Positions 56,488-64,000 of a DNA stretch of 64,000 nucleotides are shown piece by piece. The stretch comes from Fontibacterium oligotrophicum. GTDB taxonomy: Bacteria; Pseudomonadota; Alphaproteobacteria; Pelagibacterales; Pelagibacteraceae. Position 1 is the stretch's first letter; each line of letters starts with the position of its first letter. Made by a program: the position numbers and the translations under genes. Location of the stretch: positions 1 to 64,000 of the forward strand of contig CBDDZZ010000002.1 in assembly GCA_965235975.1 (NCBI GenBank), read 5' to 3'. A model generated the notes under the pieces. That model saw only the letters and a list, made by a program, of their open reading frames with translations. It was not told where the DNA came from and ran no database searches.

Positions 56488-57407
56488 CAGTTAGACATCC
56501 TGAAAAAATTAATAATATTGACAGTCCAATTCAAAAAAAACCGGCCTGGATAAGAGTAAAGGCTAGTTATTCGCAAGATTATATTGAAACTAAAAATATA
56601 TTAAAAAAAAATAATCTTATTACAGTTTGTGAGGAAGCTTCCTGTCCTAACATCAACGAATGTTGGAGCAAAAAACACGCAACTTTCATGATAATGGGGG
56701 ACACATGTACTCGAGCTTGTGCTTTTTGCAATGTAAAAACAGGCATTCCTAATATATTAGATTTGCAGGAGCCCAAAAAAATCGCACAAAGTGTTAGCGA
56801 TTTAAATTTATTACATGTAGTTATAACTTCAGTTGACAGAGATGATCTAGTAGATGGTGGCGCAAAACATTTTGCAGATGTTATTTCCGAAATAAAAAAT
56901 AAAAATACTAAAACAACGGTAGAAGTTTTAACACCTGATTTTTTAAGAAAAGGTGATGTTTATAAAATAGTAGTTGATGCAAAACCTGATGTTTTTAATC
57001 ATAATCTAGAAACTGTCCCACGTCTTTACTTAAGAGTAAGACCAGGCTCTAGATATTTTCAATCATTAGATTTGCTGAGAAAAGTCAAAGATTATAATTC
57101 ATCGATTTTTACTAAATCAGGTCTAATGGTTGGCTTGGGCGAAACAAAAGAGGAGATCATGCAAGTCATGGATGATTTAAGAGTTGCAGGTGTTGATTTT
57201 TTAACAATTGGACAATACTTACAGCCTAGCACTAAACATTACCCTATAAAAAATTTTATAACTCCAGAGGAATTTGAAAATTATAAATTAATAGCTGAGG
57301 GAAAAGGATTTTTATTGGTTTCTTCAAGTCCATTAACAAGGTCTTCTTATCATGCCTCAGAAGATTTTGAAGTATTGAAAAGAAAAAGAGTTAACAAATT
57401 AATTTAA
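56484..57407 (+). CDS. lipA: Lipoyl synthase
   Basis: A 307-residue radical SAM enzyme inserting sulfur into octanoyl groups. The auxiliary cluster ligands are CEEASCPNINECW, the radical SAM cluster CTRACAFC, and the C-terminal Ser is in SSPLTRSSYHA. Normal length. It directly follows ftsB, where related genomes often carry the pyruvate dehydrogenase genes that use lipoate. Its TAA is at 57405-57407, just before the next gene. Confidence 0.97.
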   Translation: MTVRHPEKINNIDSPIQKKPAWIRVKASYSQDYIETKNILKKNNLITVCEEASCPNINECWSKKHATFMIMGDTCTRACAFCNVKTGIPNILDLQEPKKIAQSVSDLNLLHVVITSVDRDDLVDGGAKHFADVISEIKNKNTKTTVEVLTPDFLRKGDVYKIVVDAKPDVFNHNLETVPRLYLRVRPGSRYFQSLDLLRKVKDYNSSIFTKSGLMVGLGETKEEIMQVMDDLRVAGVDFLTIGQYLQPSTKHYPIKNFITPEEFENYKLIAEGKGFLLVSSSPLTRSSYHASEDFEVLKRKRVNKLI

Positions 57408-57408
57408 A

Positions 57409-57855
57409 TTGCCAGTTAAAAAAATTATAAAAAAATTCGACTATTCAAAAAAAGATCTCATAGAATTAGTTTTAAAAATTGATAATTATAAAAACTTTTT
57501 ACCATGGTGCGTTGGCTCAAAAATTCTTTCCATTAATAAAAATAAAAAAAATCAAGAAATTTTAGCAGATTTGGAAATAGGTTTTAAGTCCTTTAGAGAA
57601 GTTTATACCAGCAAAGTTCTTTATGATGATCAAAATTCCAAAATTGAAGTAACATCTATTAATGGTAATATAAAAAAATTACTTAATATATGGGAATTTA
57701 AGGAAATTAATAAAAAATCCTGTAATGTAATTTTTTTCATAGATATAGAATTAAAAAATCCCCTTATTAATATTTTGTTTAAAAAATTTTTTAATTACGG
57801 CTTTGAAAAAATTTTAAAATCTTTTGAAGATCAAGCAAGAGAAACTATAAAATAG
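57409..57855 (+). CDS. RatA/COQ10 family START-domain protein
   Basis: A 148-residue protein of the polyketide-cyclase/START fold. Pattern: VLKIDNYKNFLPWCVGSKIL, then VYTSKVLYDD, and the C-terminal FFNYGFEKILKSFEDQA helix. Family members are annotated either as RatA (ribosome association toxin) or as COQ10-like quinone-binding proteins; in alphaproteobacteria a quinone-related role is likelier. Start is TTG at 57409, one base after the lipA stop. It converges with cinA, overlapping by 11 bases. Confidence 0.85.
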   Translation: MPVKKIIKKFDYSKKDLIELVLKIDNYKNFLPWCVGSKILSINKNKKNQEILADLEIGFKSFREVYTSKVLYDDQNSKIEVTSINGNIKKLLNIWEFKEINKKSCNVIFFIDIELKNPLINILFKKFFNYGFEKILKSFEDQARETIK

Positions 57856-58334
57856 TAATATGATCTTTAATTAATTTGATTGTTGATTTTAAAGTTTCTT
57901 GTTGAATATTTGCTCTTGATAATTTTTTACTATATAAAAATTCTTTTATCTCAATTTTCTTTTCACTTGCTATTCCTATATAAACAAGTCCAATAGGTTT
58001 TTGGATCGATCCCCCATCAGGGCCAGCTATGCCGGTAATTGATATAGCAATATTAGATTTAGAGATTTTAAGTAAATTCTTACACATCTGTTTGCAAGTC
58101 TCCACGCTTACAGCTCCATATTTTAATAATGTTTCTTTTTTTACTTTAAGAAATTTAATTTTTGACTGCATTTGAATAGCAGATAACGCCCATTATAAAG
58201 TATTTTGATGAGCCAGGTAATTTTGTTAAATTGTAACTAATTAGTCCGCCAGAACAAGATTCAGCAACTGCGACTTTTATTTTTTTTTTTCTTAAAACTT
58301 CATTTAAGATTTTAATTTGATAATTTATACCCAT
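57845..58334 (-). CDS. CinA C-terminal domain amidohydrolase, one frameshift
   Basis: Nicotinamide-nucleotide amidohydrolase-type (PncC/CinA-C) protein. ATG at 58334 gives an N-terminal KIKVAVAESCSGGLISYNL, the family signature. The frame breaks near 58155-58168 and resumes KIKFLKVKKETLLKYG, then SITGIAGPDGGSIQKPIGLV to TAG at 57845. 490 bases is one over a multiple of three, fitting one insertion in a gene of about 162 residues. It recycles NMN to nicotinate mononucleotide. Its start overlaps the pgpA stop. Confidence 0.88.
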
Positions 58335-58738
58335 AAATAAATAAAAAAAAATGTGTATAATCCAGCGATTATATCATCCATCAATACACCATTTGCATTT
58401 TTAACTTTTAAATCAAAATAGCTTGCTGGCCAAGGTTTTGTAATGTCAAATAAACGGAATAGTAAAAAAGATAATATTATTAAAAAAAAATTATTTTCAC
58501 ATAGTAGTAATGGAATTGACTGCCCAATAAATTCATCTATTACAATTTCTTTTGGATCTGATGTTGAAAAAGATCGTTTGATTGTCTTATCTAAAAAAAA
58601 AATTGAATAAAAAAAAATTAAAATAATAAAAACAATAAATGATAGAAGATTGAGATAATTATAAAATATAAAGTAAACAAATATAGCTATCAGAGATCCT
58701 ATAGTTCCAGAAATAGGTAAAAAACCAATTCCAAACAA
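58325..58738 (-). CDS. pgpA: Phosphatidylglycerophosphatase A
   Basis: An integral membrane phosphatase of about 137 residues making phosphatidylglycerol. Family motifs: GIGFLPISGTIGSLIAIFVY near the N-terminus, IVIDEFIGQSIPLL (catalytic Asp/Glu), and FRLFDITKPWPASYFD. Three or four transmembrane segments. The only reasonable start codon seen is TTG at 58738; the frame stays open upstream (NKKIFT precedes), so a rarer start in the 20 bases before it is possible. It lies downstream of ispDF. Confidence 0.92.
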   Translation of the reverse strand: MFGIGFLPISGTIGSLIAIFVYFIFYNYLNLLSFIVFIILIFFYSIFFLDKTIKRSFSTSDPKEIVIDEFIGQSIPLLLCENNFFLIILSFLLFRLFDITKPWPASYFDLKVKNANGVLMDDIIAGLYTFFFIYLWV

Positions 58739-58760
58739 AGTAAAAATTTTTTTATTTAAT

Positions 58761-59867
58761 TTAAATATTCGATACAGATGTAATTACCTCGCAAGCAATT
58801 GATTTATTTTTTCCGATATTTCCAAGTCTGTCAGTTGTTTTTGCTTTAACGCTTACTTTTTTATTATCAATATTGCAAATCTTAGCGAGATTGTCAGATA
58901 TAATTTTTTTATAATTTTTAAGATTAGGTTTTTGTACAATAATATTAATATCAACATTGTTTATCACGTATTTTTTCTTTTTAAGAAGTTTTATAATTCT
59001 TTTTAGAAAATAAGTTGATCTTTTATTTTTAAATTTTTGATTATTTGGAAATAAAGTTCCAATGTCTCCTAATTTTTTAGACCCTAATAAAGAATCTATC
59101 AGTGCGTGGATTACGGGATCACCATCTGAATGCCCAACGGTTCCCATTGAGTGAGGAATTTTTATTCCTCCTAAGTATAATTTATAATTTTTTTCTAATT
59201 TATGGATATCATAACCGATACCATAAGAAATTTGGTCGTCAAATTTCAAATCTTTCTTAAGAGTTATTTTGACATTATCATAGTCACCTTTAATTTTTTT
59301 TACTTTTAAATTTTTAAAAAAAAATAAAGAGGACTCATCGCTAAATTTATTATTTAAAAACTCTTTATGAAGTAAAAATATTTTTTTATATGAAAAACAT
59401 TGTGGGGTTTGAATAGAAAATACTTTTTTTCTATCTAAAATTTTATTTTGGTAAACTATTGTGTCTGTATTCGATATACATGGTATAACAGCGTCGTTTT
59501 TTTTAGATAATTTTATAATTTTGTTAATAAGTTCTTTTTTAATAAAAGGTCTTGCTGCATCATGAATTATAACTTTTTTATAATTACTATTTTTTAATTT
59601 ATTAAGGCCAAGAAATACTGAGTTACTTCTCTCTTTGCCCCCTTGAATTATTTCAATCTTTTTATTTGTAAAAACTTGAGTTCTAAATTTATTGAAATCA
59701 GCCCTATTAATTACCAAAATAATCTTTTTTATTGAATTTATTTCAGAAAATATTTTAAGAGATCGATTTATTATTAATTCATTATCAAGTACTGTATATT
59801 GCTTTGGTATAGTTTTTAAATATCTATGACCTTTGCCAGCAGCTAAAATTATAGCGCAATAATTCAT
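58761..59867 (-). CDS. ispDF: Bifunctional IspD/IspF of the MEP pathway
   Basis: A 368-residue fusion. Residues 1-210 are the IspD cytidylyltransferase (IILAAGKGHRYLKTIPKQY, IIHDAARPFI, QTPQCFSYKKI). From about 213 comes IspF (YGIGYDIHKL, LGGIKIPHSMGTVGHSDGDP with metal ligands, and the IGTLFPNN block). The fusion is known in several alphaproteobacteria. dxr elsewhere in this window supplies the preceding step. Its ATG lies only five bases from the divergent ntrY start. Confidence 0.96.
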   Translation of the reverse strand: MNYCAIILAAGKGHRYLKTIPKQYTVLDNELIINRSLKIFSEINSIKKIILVINRADFNKFRTQVFTNKKIEIIQGGKERSNSVFLGLNKLKNSNYKKVIIHDAARPFIKKELINKIIKLSKKNDAVIPCISNTDTIVYQNKILDRKKVFSIQTPQCFSYKKIFLLHKEFLNNKFSDESSLFFFKNLKVKKIKGDYDNVKITLKKDLKFDDQISYGIGYDIHKLEKNYKLYLGGIKIPHSMGTVGHSDGDPVIHALIDSLLGSKKLGDIGTLFPNNQKFKNKRSTYFLKRIIKLLKKKKYVINNVDINIIVQKPNLKNYKKIISDNLAKICNIDNKKVSVKAKTTDRLGNIGKNKSIACEVITSVSNI

Positions 59868-59872
59868 ATATA

Positions 59873-61642
59873 ATGATTAAAAAAATATTAAGTTCAAATT
59901 TAGTTTTATACTTTAGTACTTTTCTTTCAATCATTTTTGGAATTTTCACTCTTTACACTTTTTCTGGCACAAGTTTTGTTGAGTTAAGTGAAAATAATAT
60001 TCAAATCTTATTAGTTATAAACATAATTATTATATGTTTATTGTTTTTTTTAATAATTAGAAAACTTATTGTTTTTTTTTATAAATCTAAAATAATTACA
60101 GGATTAAGCACTAATTTAAATTTTATAAAATATTTTATTTTCGTAACAGCTATTCCAGCAATTTTTATAGCTGTTTTTTCTTTAATGCTTTTCAATCTTG
60201 GTATCGAAAAGTGGTTTGATAAGAAAGTAAATGATGTTGTAAATAATTCAGTAGAAGTTGCTAGAAATTACCTCGAAGAAAATCAAAACTCTATTAAAGG
60301 CGAAATTTTAGCAATGGCAAACGATCTTAATAGAAATTTTAATTTATATAGTGAAAATAAACCACTATTTCAAAATTATTTTGATCAACAATCAAGATTT
60401 CGTAAAATTGAAGAGTCGTATTTAATAAGTAATGAGGGTGTTCTTTTATTATCAACATCTTTTACTAATAAAAATAATTTTTTACCGCCATTGAAAACTT
60501 TTATTGATATGGCTAATAGCGGACAAACAATACTAATTTCTGATGCAAATAAAAATCAAACAAATGCTCTGATAAAATTAAATGAAAACATTTTTTTATA
60601 TGCAATTCGATATGTTGATGCTGAAACAGTAAATTTTTTAAAAAATACGGGTGAAGCCTCTACTTTTTATTATAAATTAAAATCTAATAAACTTGGTCTG
60701 CAAATAACTTTTGCAGGAGTTTATATTATAATAGTTAGCTCATTAATTTTAATCTCTGCTGTTTATGCAATTAATATTGCAAATAAAATTTCAAAACCAA
60801 TAATTAAATTAATTTATGCAGCTAAAGAGGTATCTAGTGGAAATTTGAATGTAAAATTAAAAGATGAGAAGGAAGATGATGATTTTAAAAAATTATATAA
60901 TACGTTCAACATAATGACACAAGAAATTCAGGCTCAAAAAAATAAAATTGCCTTGTCAGAAAGATATCAAGCTTGGGAAATGGTAGCAAAAAAACTTGCT
61001 CATGAAATTAAAAACCCACTAACACCAATTACACTTTCGTTAGAAAGAATTAAAGATAAATACTTAAAACAAATAAATATTGATAAACACGACTTTGAAA
61101 ATTATTTAAATATTATATCAAGACAAGTTCAAGATATTGGAAATTTAGCTAATGAGTTTTCAGATTTTGCAAGAATGCCTGTTCCGGTAAAAAAAATAAA
61201 TAATTTAAAAAAATTAATAGAAGATAATATCAACTTATATAAATTATCAGAAAAAAATGTAACTTTTTATTTAGAATATAAAAGTGAAAAAGTTTTTTTA
61301 GAATTTGATTTAGACCAAATTTCAAGAGTTTTGGTAAATATTATTAAAAATTCCCTGGAGTCTATATATGAAAAGCAACAATTAGAAAAAAATTTTCAAG
61401 GTTTAATTAATATAAAGATTGAAGATGATAATGATTATATTAATATTACGATTGATGACAACGGAGTTGGTTTTAAATCTGCGCCTAAAGATTTAGTGTC
61501 GCCACTGACCACAACTAAAAAACATGGATCTGGCCTTGGATTATCAATAGCTTCTAAAATTTTGTATGAACATGGTGGAGATATAAAATTTATTAAAAAG
61601 AACGACGGGGCTAAAATTATGTTAAGTATTAAAAGTAATTAA
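59873..61642 (+). CDS. ntrY: NtrY-like sensor histidine kinase
   Basis: A 589-residue membrane kinase. Helices at about 10-30, 44-66, 84-107 and 275-300, with a sensor region between 110 and 270. HAMP at about 300-355. The phospho-acceptor His377 lies in LAHEIKNPLTP. The ATPase domain has an N box (NIIKNSLESI), G1 (DDNGVG) and G2 (GSGLGL). The PAS domain usual in longer NtrY proteins is not visible between HAMP and HisKA. It overlaps ntrX by one base and should phosphorylate it. The signal sensed is unknown. Confidence 0.92.
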   Translation: MIKKILSSNLVLYFSTFLSIIFGIFTLYTFSGTSFVELSENNIQILLVINIIIICLLFFLIIRKLIVFFYKSKIITGLSTNLNFIKYFIFVTAIPAIFIAVFSLMLFNLGIEKWFDKKVNDVVNNSVEVARNYLEENQNSIKGEILAMANDLNRNFNLYSENKPLFQNYFDQQSRFRKIEESYLISNEGVLLLSTSFTNKNNFLPPLKTFIDMANSGQTILISDANKNQTNALIKLNENIFLYAIRYVDAETVNFLKNTGEASTFYYKLKSNKLGLQITFAGVYIIIVSSLILISAVYAINIANKISKPIIKLIYAAKEVSSGNLNVKLKDEKEDDDFKKLYNTFNIMTQEIQAQKNKIALSERYQAWEMVAKKLAHEIKNPLTPITLSLERIKDKYLKQINIDKHDFENYLNIISRQVQDIGNLANEFSDFARMPVPVKKINNLKKLIEDNINLYKLSEKNVTFYLEYKSEKVFLEFDLDQISRVLVNIIKNSLESIYEKQQLEKNFQGLINIKIEDDNDYINITIDDNGVGFKSAPKDLVSPLTTTKKHGSGLGLSIASKILYEHGGDIKFIKKNDGAKIMLSIKSN

Positions 61643-62985
61643 TGAGTAGTGAAATTTTATTAATTGATGATGAAAAAGATATAAGATTTGCTGTTCATGA
61701 AATCTTAAAAGAAAATAATTTTTTTGTACGTGAAGCAGATACGGTTGAAAAAGCTTTATCAGAAGTTAAAAAAAAATTGCCTGATTTAGTAATTCTGGAT
61801 GTATTGTTGGATGAAAAAAATAGAGATGGAATACATATATTAAAATTTATCAAATCAATAGACGCTGACCTTCCAGTTATAATGATCTCTGGGCATGCAA
61901 ATATTCAAATTGCCGTAGACTCTATAAAACATGGCGCCTTTGAATTTTTAGAAAAACCTTTTAATAAAGATAGATTATTGAATTTTGTTAATAGAGCACT
62001 TGAAAATTCATCTTTAAAAAAAGAAAATAAGTCTTTAAAAAAAAATTTATATTTATCAAATGAGTTAATTGGAAATTCATCCACGCTTGTAAAATTACGA
62101 AATTCTATAGAAAAATTTTCAAAAACTGATAGCCGAATTTTAATTTTTGGACCTGCCGGATCTGGAAAAGAGTTAGTAGGAAGACTTATCCATGAAGCCT
62201 CATCAAGATCTAATAATTCTTTCAAAGTTGTGAATGGCGCTATTTTAGACCCTAATCATTTTGATTTTGAATTATTTGGTTCAGAAAATAATGATAAAAT
62301 TATTTCAGGAATTTTCGAAAAAACTAATAATGGGACTTTGTTAATTGATAATATTTCAGATGTTCCTCTGCAAACACAAGGAAAAATTTTACGAGTATTA
62401 TCTGATCAAAAATTTCATCGAGTCAATGGTGCAAATGAAATTAGTGTAAATATTCGTGTTATGTGCTCTACCAGCAAAAATTTAAAAGAAGAGATAGTAA
62501 GTGGAAATTTTAGAGAAGATCTCTTTCATAGAATAAATGTAATTCCAATACAAACTCCATATTTAAAAGATGTAAAGGAAGACATTCCTTTATTGACGGA
62601 TTATTTTATTAAAAGAATTTCTGATACTAATGGTTTGAAGCCTATTGTAATTAATAGTAAAAATGCAGTTTTTTATGATTATGACTGGCCAGGAAATGTA
62701 AGAGAACTAAGAAATCTCATTGAAAGAGTTGTTATCCTCGCTTCTGGAAAAAATGAGGATGTTGATAAAATTTTATCCGAGTCATTGAAAATTTCATCAA
62801 TCAAAGAAAACAAAAGTGAAGATGCTTTTCAATTTCCATTAAAGGAGGCTAGAGAAAAATTTGAAAAAAATTATCTTGAAATTCAACTTAATAGACACAA
62901 TGGAAATGTTTCTAAAACTGCAGATTATATCGGAATGGAAAGAAGTGCTTTACATAGAAAACTAAAGTCTTTAGGAATTAATTAA
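61642..62985 (+). CDS. ntrX: NtrX-like response regulator lacking GAFTGA
   Basis: A 447-residue regulator. The receiver has Asp9, Asp10, phospho-acceptor Asp53, Ser83 and Lys105. The AAA+ domain has Walker A GPAGSGKE at 170-177 and Walker B LLIDN at 233-237, with Asn in place of the usual Glu. Where NtrC-type activators carry GAFTGA, this reads ELFGSENNDKIISGIFEK: the motif is gone. C-terminal FIS-type helix-turn-helix (NGNVSKTADYIGMERSALHR) is intact. It probably binds DNA without activating sigma-54. It overlaps ntrY and is followed by gap after two bases. Confidence 0.92.
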   Translation: MSSEILLIDDEKDIRFAVHEILKENNFFVREADTVEKALSEVKKKLPDLVILDVLLDEKNRDGIHILKFIKSIDADLPVIMISGHANIQIAVDSIKHGAFEFLEKPFNKDRLLNFVNRALENSSLKKENKSLKKNLYLSNELIGNSSTLVKLRNSIEKFSKTDSRILIFGPAGSGKELVGRLIHEASSRSNNSFKVVNGAILDPNHFDFELFGSENNDKIISGIFEKTNNGTLLIDNISDVPLQTQGKILRVLSDQKFHRVNGANEISVNIRVMCSTSKNLKEEIVSGNFREDLFHRINVIPIQTPYLKDVKEDIPLLTDYFIKRISDTNGLKPIVINSKNAVFYDYDWPGNVRELRNLIERVVILASGKNEDVDKILSESLKISSIKENKSEDAFQFPLKEAREKFEKNYLEIQLNRHNGNVSKTADYIGMERSALHRKLKSLGIN

Positions 62986-62987
62986 AT

Positions 62988-64000
62988 ATGAGAATTAAAG
63001 TTGCTATTAATGGCTTTGGTAGAATTGGCAGAACAATTTTAAGAGCGCATTATGAGAATAAAAAAAAGCATGATTTAGAAATTGTTGCTATTAATGGTTC
63101 TGGTAATGCAAATGATAACGCTCACTTGTTAAAATATGACTCCACTCATGGAAAATTTAATGAAGAGATCAAATCTAAAGAAAATTATATTTTTATTAAT
63201 AAAGATAAAATTGAATTTCTAAATAAAAAAGATCCAAAAAATTTACCATCATGGAAAAAATTAAAAGTTGATTTAGTTTTAGAATGTACAGGTCGCTTTA
63301 CTTCAAGAGATGATGCCCAATTGCATATTAATGCAGGAGCAAAGAAAGTTTTAATTTCGGGTCCTGGATATTCACCTGGTACAGGTAAAGAGGTGGATGC
63401 AACAATTGTCTATGGTGTTAATCATAAAATTTTAAAAAAAACACACACAATAATATCAAATGCCTCTTGTACTACTAATTGCTTAGCTCCAATTGCAAAG
63501 GTGTTAAATGATAGTTTAGGTATTGAATCAGGGATTATGAATACGATTCATGCTTATACAAATGACCAAGTGTTAAATGATGCTTACCATAATGATTTAC
63601 GAAGAGCGCGAGCTGCAGCTTTATCAATGATACCAACAAAGACTGGTGCTGCAATTTCTATTGGATTAGTAATACCAGAATTAGCAGGTAAATTAGATGG
63701 ACTTTCGGTAAGAGTTCCAACTAATAACGTTTCTTTAGTTGATCTGACCTTTGTAGCAAAGAAAAAAACATCGGTTAAAGATGTTAATGAAATTATTAAG
63801 TCTTCAGCAAAAGGTAGTTACGTAAATATTATTCAGTATAATACCGAACCATTAGTATCTACAGATTTTAACCATAATCCCTTATTCTTGTGTTTTTGAC
63901 TCAACTCAAACAAGAGTATCAAGTGATGGTAGGTTAGTTAAAGTACTGGCGTGGTACGATAATGAGTGGGGTTTTTCTAATCGAATGCTGGACACATCCA
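62988..64000 (+). CDS. gap: Glyceraldehyde-3-phosphate dehydrogenase, one frameshift, cut by window end
   Basis: Type I GAPDH. NAD-binding INGFGRIGRTILRAH at the N-terminus, the active Cys in SNASCTTNCLAP, and the substrate-binding HAYTNDQ and SIGLVIPELAGKLDGLSVRV blocks. The frame stops at 63899 because of an extra base near 63881-63886. The restored frame reads CVFDSTQTRVSSDGRLVKVL, then AWYDNEWGFSNRM, and runs off the right edge. Near full length: about 337 residues are visible if repaired. Glycolysis/gluconeogenesis. Confidence 0.94.

Noticed and set aside
1..64000. CRISPR array
   Set aside because: No regularly spaced direct repeats of 20-40 bases with unique spacers were seen; the only repeats noticed are the coding repeats at 4684-6150.

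Overview
The window is very AT-rich and densely packed. Genes commonly overlap by 1-8 bases, and gene order follows the conserved alphaproteobacterial pattern: nuoA-N, birA, coaX, rnj, a DUF1467 gene, proS, lolC, lolD, dnaE; then rpsB, tsf, frr, uppS, cdsA, dxr, bamA, lpxD, fabZ, lpxA, lpxI, lpxB, gltA. This points to a streamlined marine alphaproteobacterium of the SAR11/Pelagibacterales type. That placement rests on gene order, protein types and base composition; no database search was possible.

Layout. Bases 1-6285 are an accessory stretch beside a tRNA-Thr(UGU) gene. It holds a peptidase S8 fragment, small membrane and lipoprotein genes, a nuclease-helicase resembling a restriction enzyme, and a protein built of 'integrase-type' WLGTG-like repeats. 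Almost all of these are interrupted by frameshifts. From 6362 to 8200 lie a small membrane protein, a quinone oxidoreductase and a periplasmic TPR protein. From 8312 to 22062 lies the complete 14-gene complex I operon. From 22063 to 32096 come cofactor, RNA decay, tRNA charging, lipoprotein export and DNA polymerase III alpha genes. From 32104 to 43337 come translation factors, isoprenoid and phospholipid synthesis, outer-membrane assembly and lipid A synthesis. From 43342 to 51298, on the minus strand, lie a truncated SurA/PpiD-like protein, trpE-G-D-C, lexA, gltX and gltA. From 51344 to 57855 lie tpiA, secG, pyrG, kdsA, eno, ftsB, lipA and a RatA/COQ10-like gene. From 57845 to 59867, on the minus strand, lie ispDF, pgpA and cinA. 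The window ends with ntrY-ntrX and a GAPDH gene cut by the window edge.

Sequence quality matters here. nuoF, nuoN, birA, lolC, fabZ, lpxA, lpxI, lpxB, gltA, cinA and gap are each broken by small indels, mostly single-base insertions. Many are essential genes, so sequencing or assembly error is the likeliest explanation. The indels are dense in 1-6.2 kb and 40.15-44.63 kb and sparse elsewhere.

The best regulatory signals are a probable rpsB leader pseudoknot that occludes the ribosome binding site (32148-32213), and an alphaproteobacterial SOS box lying over the lexA promoter (46812-46840). Several genes usually found in these clusters are absent from their expected places: pyrH between tsf and frr, rseP between dxr and bamA, pdhABC/lpd between ftsB and lipA, and moaC/moeA and comEC around lexA. 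The NtrX regulator has lost the GAFTGA loop needed for sigma-54 activation.
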